This document shows positions 46,933-58,639 of a stretch of 64,000 nt of DNA, one piece after another. The notes below the pieces were generated by a model. That model saw only the letters and a program-made list of their open reading frames with translations, searched no databases and was not told where the DNA came from. The translations under genes and the position numbers were made by a program. Every line of letters begins with the position of its first letter. Within the stretch, counting starts at the first letter, position 1. The stretch comes from Pyrus communis (lineage: Eukaryota; Streptophyta; Magnoliopsida; Rosales; Rosaceae): the NCBI RefSeq assembly GCF_963583255.1, contig NC_084803.1, forward strand, positions 14,549,928 through 14,613,927. Direction: 5' to 3'.

Positions 46933-49898
46933 CAATAGCGTTTTAAAATTCATACAACCGATCCTGCTTAGTGGAATAAGACATGATTGTTGTTGTATTT
47001 ATATATTTGTAAACGAATAACTTTAGAAAATTTGCATTATTGCCTCTATTTTTTCCTTGCTAATTCTTTAGTGATACTAAGGGCTACAACAACACTTGAC
47101 CTTAAACTATCTAAAGAAGATGTCTTTATAAAGGGGGAAAAGAAACACGTGTGGCCTCATTTCACATGTTGCTCTACATTTCGACCAAACTTTTGTTGTT
47201 GCTGCACATGCTTTGTAGGCTTGTCCCAGATACAAGTAATAGAATGTATGTTGGATACTAAGATACTTAGAAATTGATTTGTATAAAGGATTCGAACGCA
47301 GAACTTACAACTCTTAATTACTTGAGCTATAAGTCTCTTACAATCACTGCAAAACTAACAGCTCTTAATTATTTGAACTACAATTTTGTTACAATCACCG
47401 GACAATATTTAGAAAATAGAGGCGAACTAATGATAACAGAATTGGTTAGGTGGTTTCAAAATGTGAGGATTAGGGTTGCTTAAATTAAAAGGTACCATCA
47501 TTGTTGGAGGGAAAAAATTGTTGCCTTGATGGGACTGGAAACTGTTAAGTGCTTTGCTGTCTCAAAGCAGAGCAGAAAAAGGGACCTTCTCTCTTTACCT
47601 GCTGCTATAAATAATTTGGTGAACGGCAGTTGGTGGCTTTTACTTGGTTGTTCTCATTAGGCCCATTTGTTTGTGGGACTTGCACACTTCTCCTCAACTT
47701 TCTCATGATTTCCCTTTAATGCAATTTTTAGCTCCTTGACTTGTTCACCTTTCTGGGTCTTCATTGTTTGTTTTTGCCCTTTACAACATTTCATATAGAA
47801 CGTACGTTCTCTTGACCGTTTGGTAACTAAGAATTCATGGTCGTTCACTTTTAAATTTGTTGTTGAGAGCTGAAATCAAAACAACAATTGAGTGACTATG
47901 CATTTCTTGATCACCTGGTGACCACAAGAACATATTTGTGATATGAAAAACGTAAATTTAATAAATTAAGCAATAAATTCATATATCTAATTTGTGTTGC
48001 TAAGCCAATCAAGTGGCAATACTCGTGGGTTGTATAATTGTATTAACTCTTGTTCTACATTTGGCATGAGGCGGCCATGCCGGCTAGCTTCTTGAGCAGT
48101 CATCATCATATGTTGGCATAATTTGGCTTTTCCATACAGCAAAGCAAGGTACTTTGCATAACCATTTTGTATAAATATAAATTAACATAGGGACCCAATT
48201 TCCTTGTTTGAAAAAAAGAAGTCGATGAATGTTAAAGATGCAGGCTCCACACTTAGACGTATTTTGGGACATGGCACCAACCTTCTAAGACATGGGGGTA
48301 TTCATATACTTTTAGTTGATAGATTTTTAAGGCAATAAATCGACAAAAAGACGTATAACTATAAATGTTTTTAGTAGTGAGAATAGTCTTTTGTTATCAG
48401 ATAATTAACTTGTTATGATGTTAGACTCTAAAATCTATTTGAATCACATCATTACGCTTTTTATGAGGGTTGAAATTTATCCGACAAAGAGTTTCGCTAC
48501 CTTAAGACCATTATAATTACGGCTGTCCAAAAAGTAAAAATATAATCATGGTCGTTTAAAAACTGAAATCATGTCCAAACATGTAGTGCTAATTGAACTT
48601 AAACAAGATGACATTATTATGAAAACCACAACTAAAAGTGTTAAATTAGTAGAAAAATCTTTTAATAAGTCTAATCAAACTTATTAGCATGTAATATTAT
48701 GTTGTCAGATTATGAATTCCGTTTGGACCCTAAGATGACGGGGCAAACAAAATAACAATTATTTAAAAAGTGAAATTATGTCCAAATAGGCAAATATGTA
48801 AGTATAAATTAAGCTTTAACAAAAAGATATTATTGTTATTTTTCTCTCTTTTTTCGGTAAAAGCAAGTAAAACCATAGACAAAAGTAAAATTATTGGCTT
48901 CTAGAGTAGGAGACTTGGAAGGTTAAAGTTAGATTGATGGGCCCATCACAAAAAGGTCCCACAAGTACAAGCTTTAGCGGATGGAAGGCCCAAAAGTTTG
49001 GGGCATTTCCCGCCCCAGGACAATCCAAATTACAGTACTGCCCTTCCGTACATTTTCAAATTATACATACATCATATCAAAACTTCCTCCTCGGAAAAAT
49101 AAATGATAATTTTGAATTGCAAATGACCAAAGGTAGAAGGATATAATGGTCATTTCACACGTGGAAAACTCGAAGGATTGAAATACACACGAGGAAGCAC
49201 CCGAACGCGCAAAAAATGCAAAAGCTTTGAAAAATAAATGCATGTTGAATTTACGTAAATGGCCTTTGTCTTTTATAATGGTCCCGTGATTCTCTCTGCT
49301 TTCACAGGAAGCAGTGGTGTCTTGAGGATTTTTGTAGCTCAGATCTCTCTCCTCTCCGTTCGTTCAATCGTGCAGAGGTCAGTATCAAAGAGAAAGAGGC
49401 CTTCTTGTTTTCCTGTTTCATCGATTTATGAATGTCACATTACATTTGATTTTCTTCGGGGTTTTTTTCTCTGTTCGTTCTATCTCTCGATCTGTTATCT
49501 CCTCAGAGCCAAATCCAAAGACCCATTTGCAGGCAGGCAATAATCTTACCAAAGGTTGGTGCTTTTTTGATTTTTGAGGTATTTTATTTTCTGGGTTTGC
49601 TCGTTTCTGGCTTGATATTGCTGCCTTACCATGAAAGTTGTCGGCTTAATGCGTTGGAAATTATTAGGATGAACTGATTATGTTTTGGTTGTGTAATGTT
49701 TCGTATGAATGTGTTTTTTACTTGTTTTTTTTTGTAGCATTTGTTTTTCTGAATTTTATAGGCAGGGGACATAAGGTTTGTTTGTTTTTTTTTTTTTGTT
49801 CATCTTAAGGAAGATAACCTCGTACTTGAATGATTTGAGGAGCTGAAGCTGTTTCTGGGAAGTGAGTGTGTGCCTCTGTCTGTGGGGGTTGCGGTGAA
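46933..49898. other. Intergenic DNA and 5' leader upstream of KCBP
   Basis: 46933-48900 is AT-rich with no supported gene. 47285-47400 has a GGATTCGAACGCAGAAC word and two related TTAATTA(C/T)TTGA segments, probably a decayed repeat. From ~49260 the sequence looks like KCBP promoter and 5' UTR: a plausible non-coding exon ends GTGCAGAG|GTCAGT near 49378, so the first intron may lie in the leader. Confidence 0.5.
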
Positions 49899-52800
49899 AT
49901 GACAATTGACCTGAACCCGTCAATGTCGCAAAGTGTCAGAACAACTAAGTCTTCTTTTAGCTCTAGCAATGGAAATGAGGATTCAACTCCTTTACACGGC
50001 TCTGCTGCTGCTGCATTTTCGAATGGGGATGATTATGACAGTGATAGCTCCAGCTTGGCACCGCAGTAAGTTCGCTTGCATATTCCTCTTGATCCGTGTC
50101 TTCAAATTTCGCATTGAATGCCTTAATTGTTCTGCTTACGAAGTCATTATGCCTGTTTTGTTTGTTAGCAAATTGTTGTTTGAAATCAGTCTTAATGTCT
50201 CATTGTAATAGTACTATTACAAAGATGGGTTCTTAAACATGCTGGTTAGCAAAACTGATGAGCAGTTTGCAGTTAAACTTGGTATGATGCCGTCCTACCT
50301 CTGACTGCAGCATTCTTTCCTCATGTTAATTGCAGAACACCAAGGACCTATTCCATGGACATCCCAGCAGAACTTGCTGGTGCCATACCCTTGATTGATA
50401 GATTTCAGGTAGGAGCATATATTCTCTCATAACCAAGGTGATATGCTTGTACAACCTACATAACATGTGTGCGTATACATTTCAATGTTCATTTTCCTTT
50501 GGGTTTTTTGTTCCTGAAATTAAATTACTCGAAGTACATAGATTACTTATTGCTCATTGTTTTAGGGCAGTCAACAGTTGTTATGTTTTTCATGTAAATT
50601 ATTTTCTTTTGAAAATAGGTTGAAGGATTTTTGAGGTTGATGCAGAAACAGATTCAGTCTGCTGGAAAACGCGGATTCTTTACAAAAAAATCCATTGGTC
50701 CTCAACCCCGAGAGAAGTTCACTTTTGAGGATATGTTATGCTACCAAAAGGTAACTACATGCTATGTTTCCTAATGCTTCTTTTTATTAAAATATAAAAC
50801 CCTTGAAGAACTAAATTATGGGCTTTTACAGGATCCAATACCTACATCATTACTGAAAATAAATAGTGAACTGGTAAGCCGGGCAACAAAACTGTTCCAA
50901 ATCATTTTGAAGTACATGGGAGTTGATTCATCTGATCGAGTTACTCCAGCAAGCTTAGATGAACGTATAGAGCTTGTTGGAAAGATGTTTAAGCAAACAT
51001 TGAAGCGAACAGAGCTTCGGGATGAACTTTTTGCTCAGATTTCAAAACAAACAAGAAATAATCCTGATCAGTAAGCATCTTTTTCTTTCCAGTCATAGTT
51101 TTTTGTTTCTATGATTGATATGATTTGGGTGTGTACAAGGCAGTGGTAAAACTATTGTCAATTCTATGCTGCATGAGTTGACTTACTTGGTTTTGGTATA
51201 ACAGGCAGTATTTGATCAAAGCATGGGAATTAATGTATCTGTGTTCGTCCTCTATGCCTCCGAGCAAGGACATTGGGGGGTATCTGTCCGAGTATGTCCA
51301 CAATGTTGCACATGGTGTGGATATTGACTCTGAGGTTCGAGTCCTAGCAGTAAATACATTAAATGCTTTGAAGCGTTCTGTGAAGGCTGGTCCTAGGCAT
51401 ACGATACCAGGCCGTGAGGAGATTGAAGCGCTTTTAACTGGTCGAAAGCTAACAACAATTGTGTTTTTCTTGGATGAAACCTTTGAAGAAATCACATATG
51501 ATATGGCAACAACAGTGGCTGATGCTGTTGAGGTAGGCTTATCAACTTTAATGGGAACACGGGCCTTGTGGTCAAAATTAAAATTCTAAGCAAACAGCTT
51601 TCTGGTAAAGTAAATATTTCGGGTGGTACAGTAGCAACATACTGGGTGTGTTTGACACACATTTGAAGTACTATAAGAGGATTGGGAACTGATATTTAAG
51701 AAATTTTGTTTCAATCGCTTAATAACTGGAACCTTTTTTTAAGTCCAGTAATTCTGACTATGGCATAATGACTCTGAAGTCTGAATTATCCACTATGAAT
51801 GGGTAACCAAAGTTGTGTTGCTGACTGTTGTCTAAGTCACAAGGTCTTTTGCCACTGAATTTGTTTAGTTTATATTTCTGATTTGCAATTTCGATCCATC
51901 ACCTTTAAGTACTCATAGGATTGTAATAATAATCCGCCCCAGTTTCGTACTGTTAAAAAAGTTCTTTATTCTTGTTCTGTTATACACAAACTATAACAAT
52001 TTCTATCTTCTCTATTATGTTTTTTAATAGTTTTCCATGTCACTTTCAGGAACTTGCAGGGGTAATTAAACTGTCAGCCTTTTCTAGCTTTAGTCTGTTT
52101 GAATGCCGTAAAGTTGTAACTGGATCAAAATCACCTGATCCTGGAAATGGTAATTCTTTTATTTTCCTTCCTGATGGTTTCCTATGTTAGGGTTCACTGA
52201 ACTTGATCTATTTGTCACACAGAGGAGTATATTGGGTTAGATGACAACAAGTACATAGGGGATCTATTAGCAGAATTCAAGGCAGCAAAGGATCGAAGTA
52301 AAGGAGAAATATTGCATTGCAAGCTGACATTTAAGAAAAAGCTGTTTCGGGAGTTGGATGAAGCTGTCACAGATCCAATGTTTGTGCAGTTGTCCTACGT
52401 TCAGGTGCGTAATTTCTATGAAAGTATTACTGAGCTTCTTAATCCATTGTTTTTTTCCTTCTTTTGGTGAAGCTCATTCAAAAAGAATTTGAGCATTGTT
52501 TGTTGACCTGTTGGTTTGTCATTGCTTTTTGAATGACATCAAGGAAAATGTTGCTTTCAAGAGCTGAAGTTGAATCGTGAACATATGACTTCTATCTTAA
52601 TGATTGCTACGGTAGTATTTAACTACTGGGATTAACCTCCAAAGTTTTTTTTATATGTTGTTATGTTATAGTTGCAACATGATTATATACTGGGAAATTA
52701 TCCTGTTGGAAGAGATGATGCTGCGCAGCTTTCTGCATTGCAAATCTTGGTTGACATAGGATTTCTGTGCAATCCTGAATCATGCACGTCAGTGTTCTCG

Positions 52801-55800
52801 CTACCTTTTTTTTTTGTTCCATATTTGATTTGGCTTCTTGTTATCTGTTATTGTTTTAGAGTATGTCACATTTATAGTTGGTCTTTCTATCTTGACTTGA
52901 GGTTATTATTTTTCAGTGACTGGAATTCGCTTTTGGAACGCTTCCTACCCAGACAAATCGCAATCACACGAGCAAAACGAGAATGGGAGTTTGATATTCT
53001 TTCACGTTACCATTTAATGGTAAGTTACTGCAGAGGGGTAAAACTTTAAGTTGCTATTCATTGCATGGAAATCTGTTGCATGAGTTCTTATATACAGTTA
53101 CTTTAAAAAGGAAGACAAATCTTGATATCTGATTTGCTTGTCTGTGACTCCTTGTGCATGCATCCTCAATCATACATCTTTACTTTGAAGGAGATATACT
53201 TTTGATACAAGACATTGTTATTGTATTGTAGGAAAGTTTGACAAAAGATGATGCAAGACAACAATTTTTGAGAGTACTGAGACAACTTCCTTATGGGAAT
53301 TCAGTCTTCTTCAATGTTCGCAAGATTGATGATCCCATTGGACTTCTTCCAGGGAGAATTATTTTGGGCATCAACAAAAGAGGGGTGAGTTTTATACAAT
53401 TATAGTATATGTTCCTGTGTGCGCACCTCGTTTTAACGTGATAGACATTATGATATCACATTCCACAGGTTCATTTTTTCCGTCCAGTTCCAAAGGAATA
53501 TCTACATTCAGCTGAGCTAAGAGACATAATGCAATTTGGTAGTAGCAATACTGCTGTTTTCTTTAAGATGAGAGTTGCAGGTGTTCTTCACATATTCCAA
53601 TTTGAAACAAAGCAGGTTTTGGCACCTCTCTAAATTAGCTGTTTGTTGATTGATCGTTTTTGAGGTTTATAGGCCTCTTCACTTAAGTTTCTTTGACTTA
53701 TATTATATGCATTTCTCCTTTCCTTGCAGGGTGAAGAAATTTGTGTTGCTCTTCAAACACACATAAACGACGTCATGTTGCGGCGCTACTCTAAAGCTCG
53801 GACTGCTGCTAGTGGTTCAACAAATGGAGATCTTTCTAACAATGTTAAGCCCTCTGATGGTGAAGTGTATGGAAAACGTGTACAGGATTTGTCAAAGGCT
53901 GTTGGAGAGTCTCAGAGGAATGCTGATCAAGTAAGAAAATAAGATTTAAATGTGCTGAAATGTTGATTACTGCTATTATCTGGTGGTTGAATGAAACTAT
54001 GTTAATTCAGTTGCTGGAAGAATTGTGTGAAAAACAAAAACAAGAAGCAAAAATGCAAGAAGAATTAGAAAGTTTGAAACAATCCTTGGCATCTGAGAAG
54101 CAAAACCTGACAGAAGTTAGATGTGATCATGATAGGCTTAGGTCATCGTGTGACGAAAAGGATAAGGCGCTTCAGGTCAGTATCACTAATTTACTAGAAT
54201 CAGTATTTGCACTCAATGTGCTTTAAATATTTTAACCGATTCTCAAATCTATTTAGGCTGCACTTCTAGAGAAAAAAAGCTTGGAAGCAAGGCTGCAGAA
54301 CTTGGGTAATCAAGTGGCAGAGAAAAGTAACAAAACACAGCAAGTTGGTGGAGATAACCACGTAAGTTTTTGATGAAAATAAATTTTGGTATCAATTTAG
54401 TTAAGTTGGTTCTTTCAAGTGATTTATGATAAGGCACTAGGGAATTTGAAAACAATATCTTACACAGGTATTGCAAAAGCTTGAAGATGAGATAAATCTT
54501 CGTGGTGAGGAGTTGTTAGCAAAAGAAAAAACTATAAGGAGACTATCTGATGAAAAAATATCATTGGAGCAAAGACTATCTGGGCTTGAAAAGACTAAAT
54601 CTGTTGAGGTGATGCCCTTGACGTCTTAATTTGGTGTTGGTTCGTTGCTTCTTTTTTAATGTTTTTATTGTCTATGTTTCTGGTAGCTGATAGAAGAATC
54701 AAATATCTTAGTGAGTGTTGATTATGCAGATTGATTCTATTGAGAAAAAATTTGAGCAAGAGCGCAAAGTGTTAAAGCTTCAAGTGTTCGAACTTGAAAA
54801 GAAGCTTGAAGGAGTTAACCAAGAATTAGCAGGTCTTAAGTCAATTCTTGCCACCAAAAACTCTGAGGTTGCTGAATTACAAAGTAGCTTAAAGGAATTG
54901 GAGGAACTGAGAGAAATGAAAGAGGTAATGATCCTGTACAGATTCTTTAATGAAGCTTTTTCTTTCGTTTCTTATATTTATTTTATGTACAAGGTTCCGG
55001 TTTTGAAAATGGTAAACATTGCCAACAAATTCATGTTTGATTTCAGGACATTGATAGAAAGAATGAGCAAACTGCTGCCATCTTGAGGATGCAAGGAGCT
55101 CAACTAGCTGAGATAGAAGCGCTTTACAAAGAAGAACAACTTTTGAGGAAGCGATATTTTAATACTATAGAAGGTTGTCATTCCTTGAAATCTTTCCAAT
55201 ATTTAAGCAAGCCTTTTTTTCTTTTTTCTTTCCCTTTAGCATCACTGACGTGAGGTTTTTTCCATTTATATACTTTTCAGATATGAAGGGCAAGATTAGA
55301 GTCTTCTGTCGGTTAAGACCTTTGAGTGCAAAAGAAATTACAGAAAAGGAAAGAGATGCAGTTAAAAGTGTAGATGAGTTCACAATTGAACATCCATGGA
55401 AGGATGACAAATTGAAACAACATATGTATGATCGTGTATTTGATGGTAATGCCACGCAAGAGGATGTATTTGAAGATACAAAGGTAAGTTTCTTTGTATT
55501 AAACAGTTATCATCAAAAGAGAGCTAATTTTTTTTTTTTAATTGATATGAATATACTTTGTAAATCATGTCTAACATGTTTGTTTATGTGCACATAATGC
55601 AGTATTTGGTACAATCTGCAATTGATGGGTATAATGTGTGCATATTTGCGTATGGGCAAACCGGTTCTGGAAAGACATATACCATATACGGTTCAGAAAC
55701 AAATCCTGGACTTACTCCACGAGCTACTGCAGAGCTGTTTAAAATATTGAGGCGAGAGAACAACAAATTCTCATTTTCGTTAAAGGTATATCTTGTTGGT

Positions 55801-57239
55801 TCTGTACAATGAACAATTTTAGTGGTTGCCACTTACAACCCTTGCAAGAGCAAGATAAGATTGTTAAATGCTTTCCTTTCCTATGAACATGTGAAACTTC
55901 TATTACATTCATTGTTAAAAAGGTCCATAAGTTTAACACCCTAAAAAAATATACGAATTACATTCATTGTTGTTGTTTAGGCTTGGTGATGGTTTTTTCT
56001 TTTTATTAATTACTACTAGGTAATTTGATCCAAATTATTTTTGCGCAGGCATACATGTTGGAGTTGTATCAAGATACACTTGTAGACCTTCTCTTACCGA
56101 AAAATGCCAAGCGTTTGAAATTGGAGATCAAGAAAGATTCAAAGGTAATCTCCTTACAAATCTCTAATACTTTGTAATTCTATAAGCATGTGTCTTCTGA
56201 TTAGACTGAAGAGTATTTTTGCTTAATCATATTTGATCCTTAATACATGTTATTTAATTTTTTTATTTATTCAGATCTGATAATTAGTATCACATCTTTA
56301 AGGTCACTCAATGGTTAATTTGTGATGTTAGGGTATGGTCACGGTCGAGAATGTAACAGTTCTCTCAATTTCATCACACGAGGAACTGAAAAGTGTCATT
56401 CAAAGAGGTTCTGAACGAAGGCATATTTCCGGAACTCAGATGAACGAAGAAAGTTCAAGATCACACCTCATAGTTTCTGTTGTCATTGAAAGTACCAACC
56501 TTCAAACTCAATCTGTTGGAAGAGGAAAGGTATATCAGTATATTTCAAATCAAATGAATAAAGGCGATGCACACTGGTTTCCGTTCACTTCAGGTCTAGT
56601 TAATCATTTGTTTTAAAATTATGTTGGTTAATATTTTTCTTTCACATAATCATGTGTAGCTAAGTTTTGTGGATCTTGCTGGTTCGGAAAGAATAAAGAA
56701 GTCAGGCTCTTCAGGTAGTCAACTTAAAGAAGCTCAAAGCATCAACAAGTCACTTTCAGCACTTGGGGATGTTATTAGTTCTTTATCTTCTGGTGGTCAA
56801 CACATACCGTACAGGAACCATAAGTTAACGATGCTAATGAGTGATTCACTTGGTGGTAACGCCAAGACGCTTATGTTCGTTAATGTTTCTCCCGCTGAAT
56901 CAAATGTGGAGGAGTCGTACAATTCTCTAATGTACGTCGTGTTTCTCTTTATTGTTTACTTTTTCCAAAATCAAATCATTTGACCCTTAATGTTTTTTCC
57001 AAAAGGTAACGACTACTATTTTTGCACTCCTTCATGCTAAATTCAGGTATGCATCAAGAGTACGATCAATCGTGAATGATCCAAGCAAAAACGTTTCTTC
57101 AAAAGAGATCATGCGGCTGAAGAAGTTGGTTGCATATTGGAAAGAACAAGCAGGCAAGAGAGGAGACGACGATGATTTGGAAGAAATTCAGGATGAGCGA
57201 CCGGTGAAAGATAGAGGTGATGGCCGCTATTCCATGTAA
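49899..57239 (+). CDS. KCBP: Kinesin-like calmodulin-binding protein (KCBP/ZWICHEL), kinesin-14
   Basis: More than 20 exons, about 1,260 residues. Start [19 protein letters not shown] at 49899; stop at 57237-57239. Order of domains: Ser-rich N-terminus; MyTH4 ([17 protein letters not shown] ... [19 protein letters not shown]); FERM lobes ([12 protein letters not shown] through [15 protein letters not shown]). A coiled coil covers exons 53.7-55.2 kb. The C-terminal motor has the neck [12 protein letters not shown]-loop GQTGSGKT (~55660), switch I NEESSRSH and switch II DLAGSE. The tail [18 protein letters not shown] is the calmodulin-binding helix; the region after it regulates the motor. KCBP is a minus-end microtubule motor that binds actin and microtubules and controls trichome branching and division. 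It is the only plant kinesin type with MyTH4-FERM. First exons 49899-50065, 50336-50408, 50619-50750 were checked at splice sites. No damage seen. Confidence 0.97.
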
Positions 57240-57537
57240 CTTTGCTGAAACTGGTTTGGCGAAACTTGTAGGGAAATCCTAGCATTACAAGTTTCTTGCC
57301 AGAATTTTGGAATGTAAGCTTTAGGGTTTCGGCAGGGTAGACCACGTCGAGCGAGAGCATACAATTTGGTTCAGTATTCTAGTTGATATTATATTTTTGG
57401 GGTCCTGATTCTCTCGTTTAACATTGTGTTCAGATGAGAAAAGGTTGTAACTGGGTTAGGAGGATATGAGTTGTACAGTGTGGATGGCATGTATAAGACG
57501 GTTCCTTGGGCTAGCAATGCCACGATAATAGTATCGC
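57240..57537. other. KCBP 3' UTR and flank
   Basis: Sequence directly after the stop codon, without coding features; leads into the minisatellite. Confidence 0.5.
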
Positions 57538-58005
57538 AAGCCAATCTTATAACTGAACCATCATATGATTGGTGTTGCTATATGCAATGCAGTTTCTCAA
57601 GCCAATTCCGTTACTAATCCATCACATGATTGGCGTTGCTACATGCAATGCAATATCCCAAGCCAATCCCGTTACAAAAGCGTTGTGTGATTGGTGTTGC
57701 TACATGCAACAATGTTGTATTCCAAGCCAATACCGTCACTAAACCATCACATGATTGGTGTTGCTACATGCAATGCAATATCTCAAGCCAATCCCATAAT
57801 TTGTAGATCCCAAGCCAATCCCGTCACCGAACCACCATATAATTGGTGTTGCTACAGGCAATGCAGTATCTCAAGTCAATCCCGTCATTAAACCATCACA
57901 TGATTAGTGTTGCTACATGCAATAAGCCAAATCTATCACTGAATATCACATAATTGGTATTGCTACATGCGATGCATGCGAACCATCACATGATTGATGT
58001 TGCTA
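57538..58005. repeat. ~60-bp minisatellite, about eight units
   Basis: Units begin CAAGCCAAT(C/T)CC and run through AAACCATCACATGATTGGTG and TTGCTACATGCAATGCA. At least six near-full units and two shortened ones are visible. Each holds CCAAT on one side and ATTGG on the other, so units are partly self-complementary. It lies 300 bp past the KCBP stop and 630 bp before the DAO-like start. Confidence 0.92.
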
Positions 58006-58326
58006 ATTTTTTGTTCATTGCCAAATCATTCTTTGCTATTGGTATATAAGAGTCTGTGTTGCAATTTGGTTTAAGTTTCTTGTATATTTCTCATATATTG
58101 ACTATTGTGTGAATGTACAATGACACATATATAGGAAAAGAAGGACTAGTTACAACCAACCATCCTTAGACTAAACCTTAGAGACCGACTATACTCCTTA
58201 ATTGAAGGGATTACACCAAACACAATGCTAATAAGTGATTTACACTTCTCTGTCTAGGGACACAAGAGGGGCTGAGCAGCCAAGCAGCCAAAGTTGACAA
58301 AAAATGCCATGCCATGATTTTTTACT
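58006..58326. other. Spacer between the minisatellite and the DAO-side MITE
   Basis: AT-rich DNA with no recognised feature. Confidence 0.4.
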
Positions 58327-58474
58327 GGGATACGTTATCCACACACTATATTTTACTTCTCACATATCTCTTGATAATTTTTGTTCATTGATTTTTTCAA
58401 TTAGTATGATCTGATGGTAGAAAATTAAAAAGATGTGTGAGAAATAAAATGAGGTGTGTGGATATCACACCCCT
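58327..58474 (+). mobile_element. Small MITE, copy 1 (promoter side of the DAO-like gene)
   Basis: About 148 bp. It begins GGATACGTTATCCACACACT and ends in a rough inverted copy (GAGGTGTGTGGATATCACACCC). The whole unit is an inverted relative of 61202-61350. It ends ~165 bp before the start codon at 58640. Target duplication not clear. Confidence 0.7.
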
Positions 58475-58639
58475 TTCTGATTTCTTATCTATCTGGAATT
58501 GGTAAGTCTCAATAGTCTGTGATAGAAAAACGAGAAAGCAAAATAAAAGCCCAAAATCAGAAGACAAGAGTTGCTTGCAGACCGGAGGTCGCGGCTGCTT
58601 GCGTAAGGTACGAATTAGTAAGAAGGTAGGAGTAAAGAT

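Noticed and set aside
47285..47400. GGATTCGAACG word as a tRNA or SINE
   Set aside because: No acceptor stem, no second promoter box and no clear duplication; at most a decayed repeat.
57538..58005. Regularly spaced repeats as a CRISPR-like array
   Set aside because: Whole 60-bp units repeat with no unique spacers; it is a plant minisatellite.
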